A DNA stretch of 50,000 nt from Cristatella mucedo (GCA_009760855.2 WPIO01000003.1:6452501-6502500), one strand, 5' to 3'. Shown: positions 21,617 through 32,540, counted from the first letter of the stretch. Made by a program: numbers and translations. The notes: generated by a model from the sequence alone, not told the origin.

Positions 21617-23700
21617 GGCTGCAACGCACCTTTGCAAGCTCTCGGCTTCCCAGCTGAGAAGCCTGCAACGGCCTTAGCACTTAAACAGTTTTCCGACAGG
21701 CAGAGCGACGGTCTAATTGACTGCAAAGCGTTAATTGAAGTCCACTTCTGAGGGGATATCATACAATAGCACTAAGTCAATACTCTCTGAGAATGTCAAT
21801 TAACGTGAAGTAGTTCATAAGACCGTAGCTTCACATGTCGTAAAGCAGTCTAAGTGCTAGATTCACGTTACCCTGAATCCAAGTTTGGGCAGAAGAAAAA
21901 AACACAAAAAATAGGCCCAATCATACGACGATTTGTGAGGTCAATCATAGCTCATATGGTCAAGTTTTGGCTGGCAGCAGGCTTTTGGAACCTGGCCCAG
22001 AGGTGCTGTTGTTTTGACTTGTTGTGGTGATGATAGTGCTGCTAACTTGCCTCAGTGACAGCTTATCAAGCTAACTGGCGCTTTGAGTCAATTATTGCAG
22101 TCAATCAGTCGTTCATAGTAGTGCTGTTACTGGTTCTTACTCGTGATTTCGGGTAAATCAAAGTTTTTGAAGATAGGTTTTAAGAATTACTCGTTAAAAA
22201 GTGGAAACTACCATGAATATAAATAATTTTGACGGAACTAAATATCAGTGGCAGTATTCGCTAATCATTTCTTAATTAAGCAATTACACATGTAAAACTT
22301 GCCTCGGCGAGGCTAATCCTGGTTTCAGATATTCGTTGATTCGCTAGCCTCTGAAATGTACTTTGTATTTCAGTATGCCTATCGTTGCAATTAAAGAGGA
22401 AATTATAAGTATCATTGCGTAGTGAAGAGGCAGATGGAGTACAGAATTTCAAGAGAATCGGCTGCCGTTCCCTTGTTCACGGGCAGATAAGGGGAGGTTT
22501 CCGTCAGCAAGCTGGCGTTTCACTCGTTAAGCACCGTCACTCGGTGGCTGCTAATCTCCTACCTTTTGTCTGTCTCCTCAGCAATTTGTCGCCTAATTTT
22601 TGCGAGTTATTTACCGACAGACTAGCACGATTCGCCTACTGGAGCTGTAAAAACGAGTTGGCACAGTTCTTTTTCAAAAACGGCAGCTACGTTGTTGTGA
22701 GGTAGGTACAGTAACATAGATGTCATAACATATGCTACTCGCTCCAGCAGGATCCAACTTCTAAAGTGATGTTCCGGGACAAACGACCCACTGAATAGCA
22801 GAAGCTCTGGAATGGTAGGCATGGTTGCGGCATTACATCATTGGGGACGAGAGGCTGCTGTTCTAAAAGGATTGTGCAAAGACACTGCAGTGCTATTTTT
22901 CTGAGAAACTCGATTAAGAACTTTAGGTTCACCTGAAAGTAAATATTCAAGGCAAAAGTAGAATTAGACTGGCATAACAATATTCTCTCCTGCCAAATCG
23001 AACCCACAATCAATTTTTTCTACTAGCTTGGGACTTGAAATTTCTTAACTTCACTTGTCATAAACTAACTAATCATTCATAGCAAATCAATCTTGCTAAA
23101 GTTTCATCCATTGTACCATGCCTTGACGCGATGAAAGGACACGAGACTCACTAGATGGCTGTGTTTGTTTAGCCTGTAATGAGAACGGGTACAAAAATAA
23201 TACTAACAGTTCAACCTACCGAATTATAGCTTTTTGTGTTTGTAAATATGTAGATAGCGCAGATAGATTATTCTCAAGTACAAAAGAAAATTAAATTAAG
23301 AATATATAAAAATGCATCCTTGCTGATCTGCTTTTGGAACGCTTCCAGAAGAACGATTTGTCCAAACAAAATTCAATATACAAGTTACATATCGTTCAAT
23401 ATGAACTGTATTGTAAATGACTAATGACATTCTAAGAACTGATTTGATCTCGTTTTTGACTGTCCACAGCTGGGAAATGCCAATATTCAGCTGGCATCAT
23501 TTAATTGAAACTGCGCTCTTATACATGAATCTCATTTCGCCTGTCTACACTGTTGACACCATCTATTTCGAGATCCTGCTTCTGCTGTTAAGGACAGCGA
23601 TTGGCTTGACTTATGAAAGGTTAATGATTAAATATACTATTTCTACAGAACGCACTTGCACTCACCTGCATACACAAGCACACGTGAAAGTTCAGACCCA
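21617..23700. other. Stretch without recognised genes
   Basis: The region upstream of the PAN-like first exon should contain its promoter, but no clear core element was seen. A 96-codon plus-strand frame (22415-22705) and minus-strand frames at 22622-23013 have no firm homology. There is no recognisable transposon. Confidence 0.4.
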
Positions 23701-23704
23701 TAGG

Positions 23705-23745
23705 CACACACACACACGCACACACAAACACACACACACACACAT
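23705..23745 (+). repeat. (CA)n microsatellite, interrupted
   Basis: About 20 CA units with CG and AA interruptions. Confidence 0.95.
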
Positions 23746-24531
23746 ATGCTGACTCATTCACATAGATATGCTTGGGAACAATCACCCACCTCCTATATAC
23801 GTGTGCACAAAGGACAGCAAATCGTATCCGACCATCACGGCGATTCGAGTGTTACCTAGCTACCATAGGGAGTAAAGAATTTTAATTGTTACCCTATGAT
23901 GGTTCTATAGCACAGGTGCCAGGTCACATTTCCTATATGACGCGACCATTGACTTGGTGATGCTTATACCGATCAGACTCTCCTCTTTGTCAGAACCTTG
24001 ATTTGTTGGCTAGATAGGGCAGTGCATGATGCGATGACTAAGTTAATTATAAAAGTCCCAGAGCAGCAATTAGATAATGCATTCACTTCTGAAGTCTTTT
24101 CTGCACTGCGACCATTAGCTAATAATCAATAGTGCCGCTTTGCTCGATCGATGCTCCCTTCCTGAAAGTGAGAGTGATCAAAGCAGTGGTCTCTGTTTAC
24201 CTGACTCGGAATCACAAAAGGCTCTTAGAGAGCTTTTTTATTGCGAGTAGCCCATTTTATTGCGAGTCGGGTAAACTGGAGTTCAAAATGTCCCGCCGGA
24301 TACAGGCAGCAGCCGTTACATTCAGCTTAGGTTTGCAATCGCTTGGTTGGCTGACACAAATCTTGGAGGTTCGAGCAAGAGTAGGGAAAAACTGCTGACA
24401 ACCTTGTATTCTGAATTATCGTCGCAAGCGGCACAGCACGCTAGCCGACGAGGAACACCACCAGTTTATTTCATCGACACATTCAGCCGGCGGAAGCGCT
24501 ACTGCCCGCCCGCAGACGTTCGCCAGCTTCT
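23746..24531. other. Stretch without recognised genes
   Basis: Turns GC-richer after about 24280. Short plus-strand frames (24132-24398, 24347-24661) have no recognised motif. Confidence 0.4.
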
Positions 24532-24654
24532 GTTATCTGCGGTACTGGAACGCTGCGCTCTGATTCGTTGGCGCTGTTGCCAACGTCTAGCTGCGCTCCT
24601 ATTAGCTAGCCGGTGTTCGGCAGGGCCAACTGGCCTAGTACTGGCAGATAACAA
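24532..24654. repeat. Hairpin element with terminal inverted repeats
   Basis: TGTTATCTGCGGTACTGG at the left is answered by ACTGGCAGATAACAACA at the right (15 of about 17 positions pair). Inside lies a second perfect inverted repeat, CGTTGGC-N6-GCCAACG, at about 24563-24582. The size of about 120 bases suits a very small MITE-like element. No clear target duplication was seen. Confidence 0.5.
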
Positions 24655-24781
24655 CATTTAGGTGCTGTCGCAGACTGGGGTATACATAAACAAAACCACA
24701 AACCTCACTGGTTGTGACTCGTTGCCTAGTAATGCACAAGCAAAAACTGTGTGAAGATGAAGAGTAGCTCACCACCATGAA

Positions 24782-25660
24782 GAGGAAATTACTCAAAACC
24801 GAGGGCTACTAACAGAGAGGGTCCGAATTTCCCTTATTTCCCTGTTCCCTTTACCTATTTCTGACGAGATTTGCTATCATTGATGCACGATGCATTAGTA
24901 GCTTTGGGAATCTCAACAAAGTGACCACAGGAATGTTTGGTGCTTAACATCGGCAATTTACTTAGGAGCTAAATAAATTGTTCCTATTTCACTGCTTCCC
25001 ACCATAATGCACAGCGATCCTCAAGTTTCACCGAAAGCCATGACATCCTTGAAACTTATCAGTACTGACCTTCACTTACTAGTCTTCGAGCAGCGTATTC
25101 ACTCATTTTTTGGTGTCTTTATTCTCTTGCTCCAGAATGGCAATCATAATGATCTACTAATCTTAATATTTCTTGAATCGTAACATCTGTTTTTCTTGCT
25201 TAATTGCTTTAGTTATTCATCTAAGCAAGGAAAAATTTCACAAAACCGAGCATTGCTGACCAAGAGGTTCCGAATTTCCCTAGTTTCTCTATTCCCTTTA
25301 AATATCTCTGACGGGACTTTAGAGCATTGACGCATGATGCAATAATAGCCTGGAAACCTAACCCAAGCGACCACATGAACGTTTGATGCATCCCGTGCGC
25401 AATTTATTTATAAGCTAAATGAATTATTACCATAGCACTGCTTTATAGATAATGCATTTTGGTTCTCTAACGCTTCACTGGATGCCATGTGACATCCTTG
25501 AAAATTATCAGTACAGACCTTCCCTTGCTTCTCATCAAGTAGCGTATCGACTTGAGTTACTCATTTTAGGTGGCTTGATTATCTTGCTCCTGAAATCCAT
25601 ACCAAACTATCTATAAATCATAATCATTTTTTATTTTACAATCTGCTCTTCTCGCTTTAC
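24782..25660. repeat. Tandem duplication of a roughly 430-base unit, period 448
   Basis: Unit 1 (24782-25213) and unit 2 (25228-25660) share many ordered blocks: CAAAACCGAG (24793 and 25241), CCGAATTTCCC, TGACATCCTTGAAA, TTATCAGTAC and others. Identity is perhaps three quarters. Neither unit contains a long open frame or a recognised transposon. Confidence 0.85.
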
Positions 25661-25682
25661 TAACGTAAGTGCTACTTCTTCG

Positions 25683-25722
25683 AGACAATGTCTTCAGTTC
25701 GTACGCTCCCAAAGTGGACAGC
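25683..25722 (+). mobile_element. Tiny LINE A coding fragment
   Basis: GTCTTCAGTTCGTACGCTCC followed by CAAAGTGGACAG matches the FSSYAPKAW segment of LINE A. Only about 40 bases remain, next to the LINE B tail. Confidence 0.5.
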
Positions 25723-25732
25723 CCTTTTGCGA

Positions 25733-26343
25733 CTGATTTATGTATGTATCTCATCTGTAACTCCAAAAAGCCATAAAGACTTTGTGGGTATTACGCAGTT
25801 AAGTTTTGTATATCGCACTCACAGCCTAAGCGGCTTTTGGTACGCATTTGGTAGCCAACAGACTTCGTCTCACGTAACAAAGAGAAGGTAGAAAGCATAG
25901 CAGAGTCAGGAGAGCAGTTGAGGTAGTGATTAGCACAGAAGTATCAGCTCAGGACCGCTGTAAAGGATGAGCCATAGTCGATTTCAGGAGAGTATTTGTC
26001 GTTGCATAAGAATTGTGGAAGCGAGTTCCATAGTCTAGGACCTGCAGAGCTAAAGCTTCAGTCGCCAACGGTCTTTAAGCGGAGGAACGGGACAGCTAAT
26101 TTATTTTCCACACAGGACCTGAGGGCGCGAGCAGGCTGAAACTGATGCAGCAGTTCAGCTAGGTACGAATGAGCCAAGCCGTGGCGAGCCTTATGGGTCA
26201 GCGTAAGAACTTTTCTCTGTATCCGTTGATCAACCGGCAGCCATCCTAGCTCTTTTGGCAAAGAAGACACGTGCTCAAACCTCTGGGACTTGAAGACTAG
26301 CCTTGCAGCTATATTCATAGCCAGCTGCAGTGGCCTAGTTGCA
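25733..26343 (-). mobile_element. LINE B 3' fragment
   Basis: Minus-strand coding remnant of the RT C-terminus: RLVFKSQRFEHVSSLPKELG, RIQRKVLTLTHKARHGL, FQPARALRSCV and the 3' UTR ending near 25733. It has frameshifts and is 5'-truncated at about 26343. It lies downstream of the 3' end of the CTHRC1-like gene. Confidence 0.88.
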
Positions 26344-26929
26344 TTACTGCATATTTATTATTACATACTTGCATTCGCTATCAAAGCAAAGAAGTTTATG
26401 ATATAAGAACGGAGATCTTGGCAACCACTCGGTAGACATGACAAGCACCAAATAATTTAAGATGGCTGCCATTGGCTTAAACTTCCAATCCAGATGTTGG
26501 ATAGTCAAGACTAATATTCTAATACTTGCAGATATAATTAAGTGCAAATTTTATGGTGCAAAGTTCATTTGTGTCTACTTTCAACAACACTCAAACGTGG
26601 AATAGGGTTTTATTAGAAATGGGAAATTAGTTTTACATTTTGGGCTGCGCTCGAAAAGACGTTGAAAAATCATTGCGTGACAAAATAATAGTCTACATAA
26701 TAAAGCATACTATCCTGGGCTAATAGTAACATAAATTTAGCTTTCCTCGAAATCCGTTCCAGCATGAAATAAGAGCTTAACTTGGCCACGCAGCATCAAG
26801 CGACTAGCAATAAGTGAAAGCGATATTCCTTCTTTGGCTTATGTCGTGCATGCTCATTTCTTTTGACTTATCGTCAGCGTTGAATCTCCTAGCGCCAAAA
26901 AGGTGTCCACGGAGTACAGTAGAAGAAAG
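26344..26929. other. AT-rich stretch, includes the probable 3' UTR of the CTHRC1-like gene
   Basis: No repeat was recognised. The 3' UTR would be the part from 26929 down to about 26590. Confidence 0.4.
26608..26613 (-). promoter_or_regulatory. Possible polyadenylation signal AATAAA
   Basis: AATAAA on the minus strand lies about 320 bases after the stop of the CTHRC1-like gene. The spacing is reasonable for a 3' UTR. The hexamer alone is weak evidence. Confidence 0.3.
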
Positions 26930-27111
26930 TCAAGGGCATGAGAATGGATTGTCGCATGTAACTCTGGAGTCCGGTTGCACCTCGTCGACGATTATGTGCA
27001 TAGTAGAACCCCATCCAGTGTGGCAATCAAAGACTCCGTAGCCCGAACACGTTCCAACATTGTAGCCGATGGAGTAGGAGCCAGAGGTCAGGCCATAGCA
27101 GACGCCATCAA
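26930..27111 (-). CDS. CTHRC1-like repeat 3, C-terminal half and stop (last exon)
   Basis: The exon follows a CGTTTCAG acceptor. It begins in phase 1 with DGVCYGLTSGSYSI, continues with VGTCSGYG and CHTGWGST, and ends IIVDEVQ plus a 15-residue tail closing in SCP and TGA. Vertebrate CTHRC1 ends shortly after the equivalent IIIEEL, so a stop here fits the end of a protein. The tail beyond DEV carries two extra cysteines. It joins the exon at 27571 over a 459-base intron that bears no recognised repeat. Confidence 0.85.
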
Positions 27112-27570
27112 CTGAAACGAGTTGAGTGATTCCTGAATGGAGGCAGCCACTGTTAAAGCTTCAATTCTAAATTAGCACTGCATTCGCATTGAAATTTTTG
27201 CTGGATTTTTAATAACAACTTTTTTCAATGGAGTTTTAGAATGAAGAACTTCAAGAAGGTCTTAAAGGTCAATCAGCGAACCACAAATAGGTTTGCATCA
27301 GCCTTACTTGCATTTGCGTTCTGAGCAAATGACATTAAAATTAGTTTTCATTTGAAATTGCTTCAAAAGAGTTTTAGTCTCTGCAAAAGACAATCTATCA
27401 ATTGAAAGATAAAGCAAGCTTACAATGTATCTGAGACAGCTTCTGGTTAGATTGTGTATTGCCAATCAAGGGCAGCCATGATTGGGATAGTAGCATAAAT
27501 CGTTTGCCACTGAGTTCATTATGCTAACGTCTCGGTCGAAACCACTTAGTACTGAAACACTGAAACTTAC

Positions 27571-27763
27571 TGACTCCAGGATTGTGATAGTCGACGACTG
27601 TCTCTGTGTACGAAACTCCTTCTATGGGACCTGGATTAGTGCACTCTCCTCCGTTAACAGTGAAGTACCATCTGCAACATCCACCGTTTCCGTAGATTCT
27701 GGTAGTCCCGACTGTTCGTAGATGAAGTCCGCTGGTGTCGGACAGCTTGTTGTAGGTTACAAC
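27571..27763 (-). CDS. CTHRC1-like repeat 3, first-half exon a+b in one piece (phase 0-1)
   Basis: This is the clearest CTHRC1 match in the window. It has 64 codons between a TACTGCAG acceptor and a GTAAGT donor. It runs from VVTYNKLSDTSGLHLRTVG through GGCCRWYFTVNGGEC and PGPIEGVSY to VVDYHNPGV. The vertebrate domain has the same order: ECTFTK, ALRV, ACCQRWYFTFNGAEC, GPLPIEAIIY. The double Cys before R-W-Y is present here and reduced to one in repeat 2. The exon is continuous where repeat 2 is split by a 2.4 kb intron at the Trp codon. A (CT)n tract in the sense strand (27922-27998) lies about 160 bases upstream of its acceptor. Confidence 0.85.
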
Positions 27764-27821
27764 CTGCAGTACAAAATCTTCTTTTTAAAGCTTAAATAAT
27801 TTCTCCAATTATGCTTTTTCC

Positions 27822-27847
27822 TATATATATATATGTATATATATATA
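27822..27847. repeat. (TA)n microsatellite
   Basis: About 12 TA units with one TG interruption, in the intron upstream of exon 27571-27763. Confidence 0.95.
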
Positions 27848-27917
27848 AACTAGAGTCTTAAGAGGTCATGCATTTAGCAATCCAGAAAGCCCGAAAGTTA
27901 GATTGAGATAGTCATAG

Positions 27918-27921
<4 letters not shown>

Positions 27922-27998
<77 letters not shown>
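27922..27998 (+). repeat. (GA)n microsatellite
   Basis: About 38 perfect units. In the sense strand of the CTHRC1-like gene this is (CT)n, about 160 bases before the acceptor of the exon ending at 27763. Confidence 0.97.
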
Positions 27999-28001
<3 letters not shown>

Positions 28002-28330
28002 AACAAAGACAACGAGAGAGAAACAGGTAATGGCAGTAAATCAAAAGGGAGCTACACCAAGAGGTAAATGATGTATACCCTGCAAGATTTGAGCCAGGAG
28101 AATATTTTCACTGCAGAATGTTAATCCCTGGAGTATGAATAGTGTGTTTTCATCTCAGTTGGATTAAAGGTACGCCCTTTTCTCTTAAATACTGTAAACG
28201 TCATAGTAACGTCCACGGAAAGAAAATCCCTGTTGTCTCACAAGTTTGGCTCCCGCTTACGCTTCATGTCTTCTCCAGCATAACATTTTCACTGCATCAT
28301 ACTCAGAGCAACAAATCTAGAATACGAGCT

Positions 28331-28490
28331 GATTTAACGGCCTCTTTGTGTATAGCGGCAGAAGAGCCTTAAAGGCTACCACCAACGCTTGCAGCGGCAG
28401 TAAATGCTCGCCCGCCGAAGGATTGGAACCCACGACTTCGGGACCAAGGTCGTGAAGAGAACCATCCTACCTCGTGCGCCATCACCGCTA
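28331..28490 (-). mobile_element. SINE-2 copy
   Basis: The minus strand shows GCGCACGAGGTAGGATGG, ACCTTGGTCCCGAAGTCGTG, GGTTCCAATCC (B box), CGCTGCAAGCG and GGCTCTTCTGCCGCTATA. It is collinear with the copies at 9513 and 45081. Confidence 0.8.
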
Positions 28491-28516
28491 ACGATCTACC
28501 TCTGTTCATCAAATTA

Positions 28517-28730
28517 AGATAATAGTAATAACTAAAATACATTTGCGTAGCGACTTCGGGGAATTGAATCTCTTTCTAGGCACTTTGCAGATGCTGTATA
28601 GAAAGCGTTAATAAATTATTAGTGGTAACATCCGCAAGCAGCGGGCACAGTGTAATCATGCACACACACACGAAGGACAAATCAAAAACCCACTAAATTG
28701 TGTAACAAAAACATGTGTTGAGGCACATGG
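28517..28730 (-). mobile_element. LINE A-related 3' UTR fragment (variant subfamily)
   Basis: GAATTGAATCTCTTTCTAGG, CACTTTGCAGATGCTGTATA and AAAACCCACTAAATTGTG match the variant 3' UTR at 12685 and 30455. Truncated before any coding part. Confidence 0.7.
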
Positions 28731-28734
28731 CCCG

Positions 28735-28832
28735 GTGTTGAGACGTTCACGGGGCGCCATTTTTTCGGTGCACCCCTCCAGGCACTCTTGAAATAAAAGT
28801 CGGCAATTCCTTCAAGATAGGTGCAAATGTGT
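28735..28832 (+). repeat. Direct repeat R1, left copy
   Basis: Starts GGTGTTGAGACGTTCACGGG and ends AGGTGCAAATG. About 90 % identical to 30076-30172 in the same orientation. It contains GAAATAAAAG, with an AATAAA hexamer. Confidence 0.85.
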
Positions 28833-30075
28833 TTTTAAGATGCTTTAGTTATCCTGCTTTATAGATTTTTGTTTTGAAACGTTTTATCCCTTAGCCAACC
28901 CGATACCTCCTATACAATGAGCATATATCTCTCTTCTTTTGACACTGTTCTTATTTGTCTCGGCAAGGTAAACGAACGATTTTATTTAGCCATTTGCGTT
29001 GCTAATTTTGAGCTCACAGTCTGTGCTTTGCACTGGTTATTTTCGTTTTTTTTCTAAATCCATGTGAAGACTTTGAGAACTTCTAGTAAACAGCAACTAT
29101 ATTATAGAGCTATCAGTACTCATGCACTGAAGAAGCCTACTTTTTTCGTCCTAAATGCTTTCGTGGAGTACGGATTTTAATTTAGTAGACCGAGACGTGC
29201 AAACGGTGTATTTAGGGGGCTAGACCGGCAGGGCTAGACTAGGCGGGGCTCGACCCGCAATTAATGATTTATTATTATCGTGCAAAATCATTGTGTTTAT
29301 TTCACATGAACTCGGCGGCTGCTCATCGAGTGGAATTAAGACATGACATAAAGACTTTAAGACATGGATTGTTGACGGTCGGAGCGTAGGAACAGGAGAC
29401 AGCCCAGATGGCTTCCCCTCCTTAGGGGGCGCCAACGCCCCCTGCCCGCCCCTCCCCATCCCAGTGGCTCCGCAGCTTCTTAGTCACCGTGTTGCCTTGC
29501 CATCGGCAAACTTCCTTGAAAATCTCAACTCGCGTCCCGCCTTTGCCTCTGTCTCTACACTCCCGAGCCTGCCTGCATCAAGTTCCTCGAATGGCAGGTG
29601 CAGTTTTATCACACACCCGAGCCTATAGTCAAGAAGGCGTGGCTGCAGCCTCCTCATTGGAATGCGACCTTGGATCGGTGCCGAAAGAAACGCCCTCTGA
29701 ACCCAAGGGCAGCTGCCCGAGGAGGAAGCGCAGCGCTTCCTTGGAAGAGAAAGGGCCGCTGCATTTAAATAGCTGATCAGGAGACTTCTCTGGAACGCTC
29801 CGTCAAGTCCCAGCTTTTTAGGCGATATGTCCAGAGCGAGAGCTCAGTGGCTCAGCAAAGGCTGAGATGGTGCGCCCTACGTACGCTACTTTCCTGGAGG
29901 GCGTCAACGGTATGGATCGGAGGAAGACTTCAGTCACGCAAGGGCGCTAATAGTGGAATGCATTGTAGACATTGTATCCTTGTAACCTGCTGGGCGGGCG
30001 AGTGTGCTGCTCGGAGCTTCAGCGTTTCAAGACGAGGCTTGAATTGCTTTTGCTTGAATTTGCATGAATTTAGCC
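28833..30075. other. GC-richer stretch between the two R1 repeats
   Basis: Unrecognised. Short plus-strand frames at 29489-29776 and 29847-30158 have a biased composition but no motif. No reverse transcriptase, integrase or protease signature was seen, so it is not an evident LTR retrotransposon body. Confidence 0.4.
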
Positions 30076-30172
30076 TGGTGTTAAGACGTTCACGGGGTGC
30101 CATTTCTTCGGTGCACCTCTCCAGGCACTCTAGAAATAAAAGTCGTCAACTCCTTTAGCATAGGTGCAAATG
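30076..30172 (+). repeat. Direct repeat R1, right copy
   Basis: GGTGTTAAGACGTTCACGGG through TAGGTGCAAATG. It differs from the left copy at about ten positions. Confidence 0.85.
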
Positions 30173-30454
30173 AGCCATTCCAGGTGGCTTGCCTCTGGTG
30201 CGCTACTTGTAGGTGCCTTTCTAGGTTTCGAGAAGGGAAATGTGAGCCCGAGTAATAGCTGGCCTCGGCTGGCTTCATGCTCTCTGAAAATGGCTGCGTA
30301 TGTCTTTTCAGGCGAGACCAGAATGAAAATTTCGAGCGGCGTACGTTCGATGCAGACCTTGGGGCTTTTAAAATCGTGGCCAACTTGTAGACGTCAATGA
30401 CATGTCTATCGGAAACGAGCAGCTTCCGGGAATTGCATATTCAGTCTCTCTTCC

Positions 30455-31204
30455 TTCCGCTCACAAGTGGGAGTGGAGTAAGCTCCCCTCGGGGAGGCAC
30501 TTTACAGATGCTGCGTATAAAGCGTTACCAAATGTCAGGATGTAACATTCCCAAGCAGCAGGCATAGCGTCAGCAGCTACGTGCACGCGTATGACGAATC
30601 ACAAAGACCCACCGAATGCTGTAATAAAAATGTGCGTTTTAGGTTCTTTTTAAATGTCGTCATTTCAAGCTAAGCTGCTGGCCAGTCGTGAAGAGTCCGC
30701 TTACTAGAGAGTGGAGCGGGGAGTGGATAAAGCGCCTCTCGGGGAGGCATCCAAAAATGAATCGGTTTCCAGAGGGCCTTCAACGCAGTCCTCCAAGAGC
30801 CGCACGCCGTTCTTTTTACATGATGTCAAGTCAGGGAATGTTCTGATGTAAGTCGGGAGTGTGAGTTCCAGGCTTTGAGAGCATACTAACTAAATTTGCG
30901 GTCTCCATAGTATTTGAGGTTTGTACGAGGTATTGGTAAACTGTTGTGTTCCGAACAGCAGGTGGTACGGTGCTTGGCCTGGTGGGGGAGTAGATCTGAG
31001 AGATTGGCTGGAGCCAAAGAATGAAGTGACCTAAAAGTGAGCGACAAAACCTTGAAGTCAATCCGTTGCTTGACTGGTAGCCAGTGCAGGTCGGCGAGAA
31101 GTGGAGTAATGTGGCAACTGCGAAGGTCACGACAGACGAGCCTAGCTTCGGAGTTTTGCACCGGCTGTAATCACCTGATAGCACATGCCGGTAGGCCAGC
31201 AAGC
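30455..31204 (-). mobile_element. LINE A-related copy, C-terminal region and 3' UTR, interrupted
   Basis: The 3' UTR part (30455-30665) is the variant form seen at 12685. A patch at 30700-30808 includes a second tail-like GATAAAGCGCCTCTCGGGGA. The RT C-terminal coding part (30810-31204) then reads ARLVCRDLRSCHITPLLADL, FKVLSLTFRSLHSLAPANL and LSDLLPHQAKHRTT. Several frameshifts are present, and it is 5'-truncated at about 31204. Confidence 0.85.
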
Positions 31205-31565
31205 AAAAGTAACGAAAAGTTACATTTATGGCACATCTGGATCAAAAGCACTAGGTTTTCTCAAGTGCAGCAGATACTTTTGGGTATATGCGCACCTGCT
31301 GTCATACTTATCAGCCACAATGACAGCGAAAATGTATTGCAGGACGTCCACTGCGGCTACTTACAGCCATTACCTGGCTAGGGGCGTAAACTGCATGGTT
31401 CAATTCAAGAGAAACCGCTCTCAAAAGGCGATTTTCTCTTGCTTTTTAAAGAGTCTTGGGTATTTCATGGAGATCATTAATCTCACCAGAGCAGCATTAA
31501 AGAATCACGCAATCGAAAGCTGCCCTAAGCCCCAATGGTTTGCTTAAAAGAATCGGTATAAATCA
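31205..31565. other. Intronic stretch without recognised features
   Basis: Two overlapping plus-strand frames start inside the LINE and are chance. Confidence 0.4.
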
Positions 31566-31690
31566 GTTCGTATAGCGCCCCAAGAGAACTTAATCTCTAT
31601 TCAGGTGCTTCACATATGCCTCGGGGCTCGAGCCCACGACCTCAACCAGGCCTTGGTCGAGACGAGCACCTTAACCTCTGGACCAAACTA
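31566..31690 (-). mobile_element. SINE-1 copy at the tail of a LINE B
   Basis: The minus strand shows GTTTGGTCCAGAGGTTAAGG, GTGGGCTCGAGCCCCGAGG, GCATATGTGAAGCACCTGAA and the shared tail. Its 5' (tRNA) end lies directly against the (AACAT)n-like tail of the LINE B copy that begins at 31691. Confidence 0.88.
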
Positions 31691-32145
31691 TGTTATGTTA
31701 TGTATCTCCGTCAGTAACCCCACAAAGTCATAAAGACCATGTGGGTGTGACGCAGGAGAGTTTTGTATAGCGCACTCACAGCCTAAGCGGCTTTCGGTAC
31801 GCATTCGGTAGCCAACAGACTTCGTCTCACGAAACAAAGAGAAAGTGGGAAGCATAGCAGAGTTAGGAGAGCAGTTGAGGTAGTGAGTAGCATAGAAGTA
31901 GCAGTTCAAGACCGCTGAAAAAGATGTGCCATAGTCGGCAGTTGGAGAGTAGATGTCGTTGCGTAAGAATTGTGGAAGCGAGTTCCACAGTCTAGGACCT
32001 GCAGAGCTAAAGCTTCTGTCGCCAACTGTCTTTAAGTGGAGGAACGGGACAGCTAATTTATTGTCCACACAGGACCTGAGGGCGCGAACAGGCTGAAACG
32101 GATGCAGTAGTTCAGCTAGGTATGAAGAAGCCAAGCCGTGGCGGG
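31691..32145 (-). mobile_element. LINE B 3' fragment
   Basis: An open minus-strand frame of nearly 150 codons covers the RT C-terminus (PVRALRSCVDNKLAVPFL, WNSLPQFLRNDIYSP, GYRMRTESRLGCECAIQNS) and the 3' UTR. It ends ATACATAACATAACATA. It is very close to the 10672 copy and 5'-truncated at about 32145. It is in the sense orientation within an intron of the CTHRC1-like gene. Confidence 0.92.
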
Positions 32146-32540
32146 CCCGGTGAGTTGGGATTTCCTAGAAAAAATGAATTTGTAACCAAGTCATAGTTTC
32201 AAATAAATGCACACAATTTGCTGAAATAACTTTCAATAATAGAACCACAGTCTTTCCTTTCATGCAATCTTCCTGTAATAGCTTTATTCCTCTGAACAGG
32301 GGCTTTATTATCTAATTAATTGTTTTTAAATTAGATTTTGAAAGTATACAGTCGTCTCTACCCTTAAAGTTGACCCTGAAGTACAAGCATGGTGTCTCAA
32401 ACAGCAGCCATTGGTGCTTGTCAAAAGCAGTTTTGAATTAGTAATGTTTCACTCGGTCCACGCTGGTTTATGTTGACAGCTGAGACATGGACGCATTGCT
32501 TTTGTTGGTCAAAGTAAGGAATCGCTTGGCTAGGACTCAC

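Noticed and set aside
22735-22860. Minus-strand peptide CYSVGRLSRNITLEVGSC, spaced like the CTHRC1 CYG...VGxC segment
   Set aside because: The frame stops right after it, the possible acceptor gives the wrong phase, and the diagnostic TGW and DGxC parts are absent. Probably coincidence or a very decayed copy.
29489-30383. Open frames in the GC-richer segment between the R1 repeats
   Set aside because: Overlapping frames on both strands with no domain; expected from GC-rich DNA with few stop codons.
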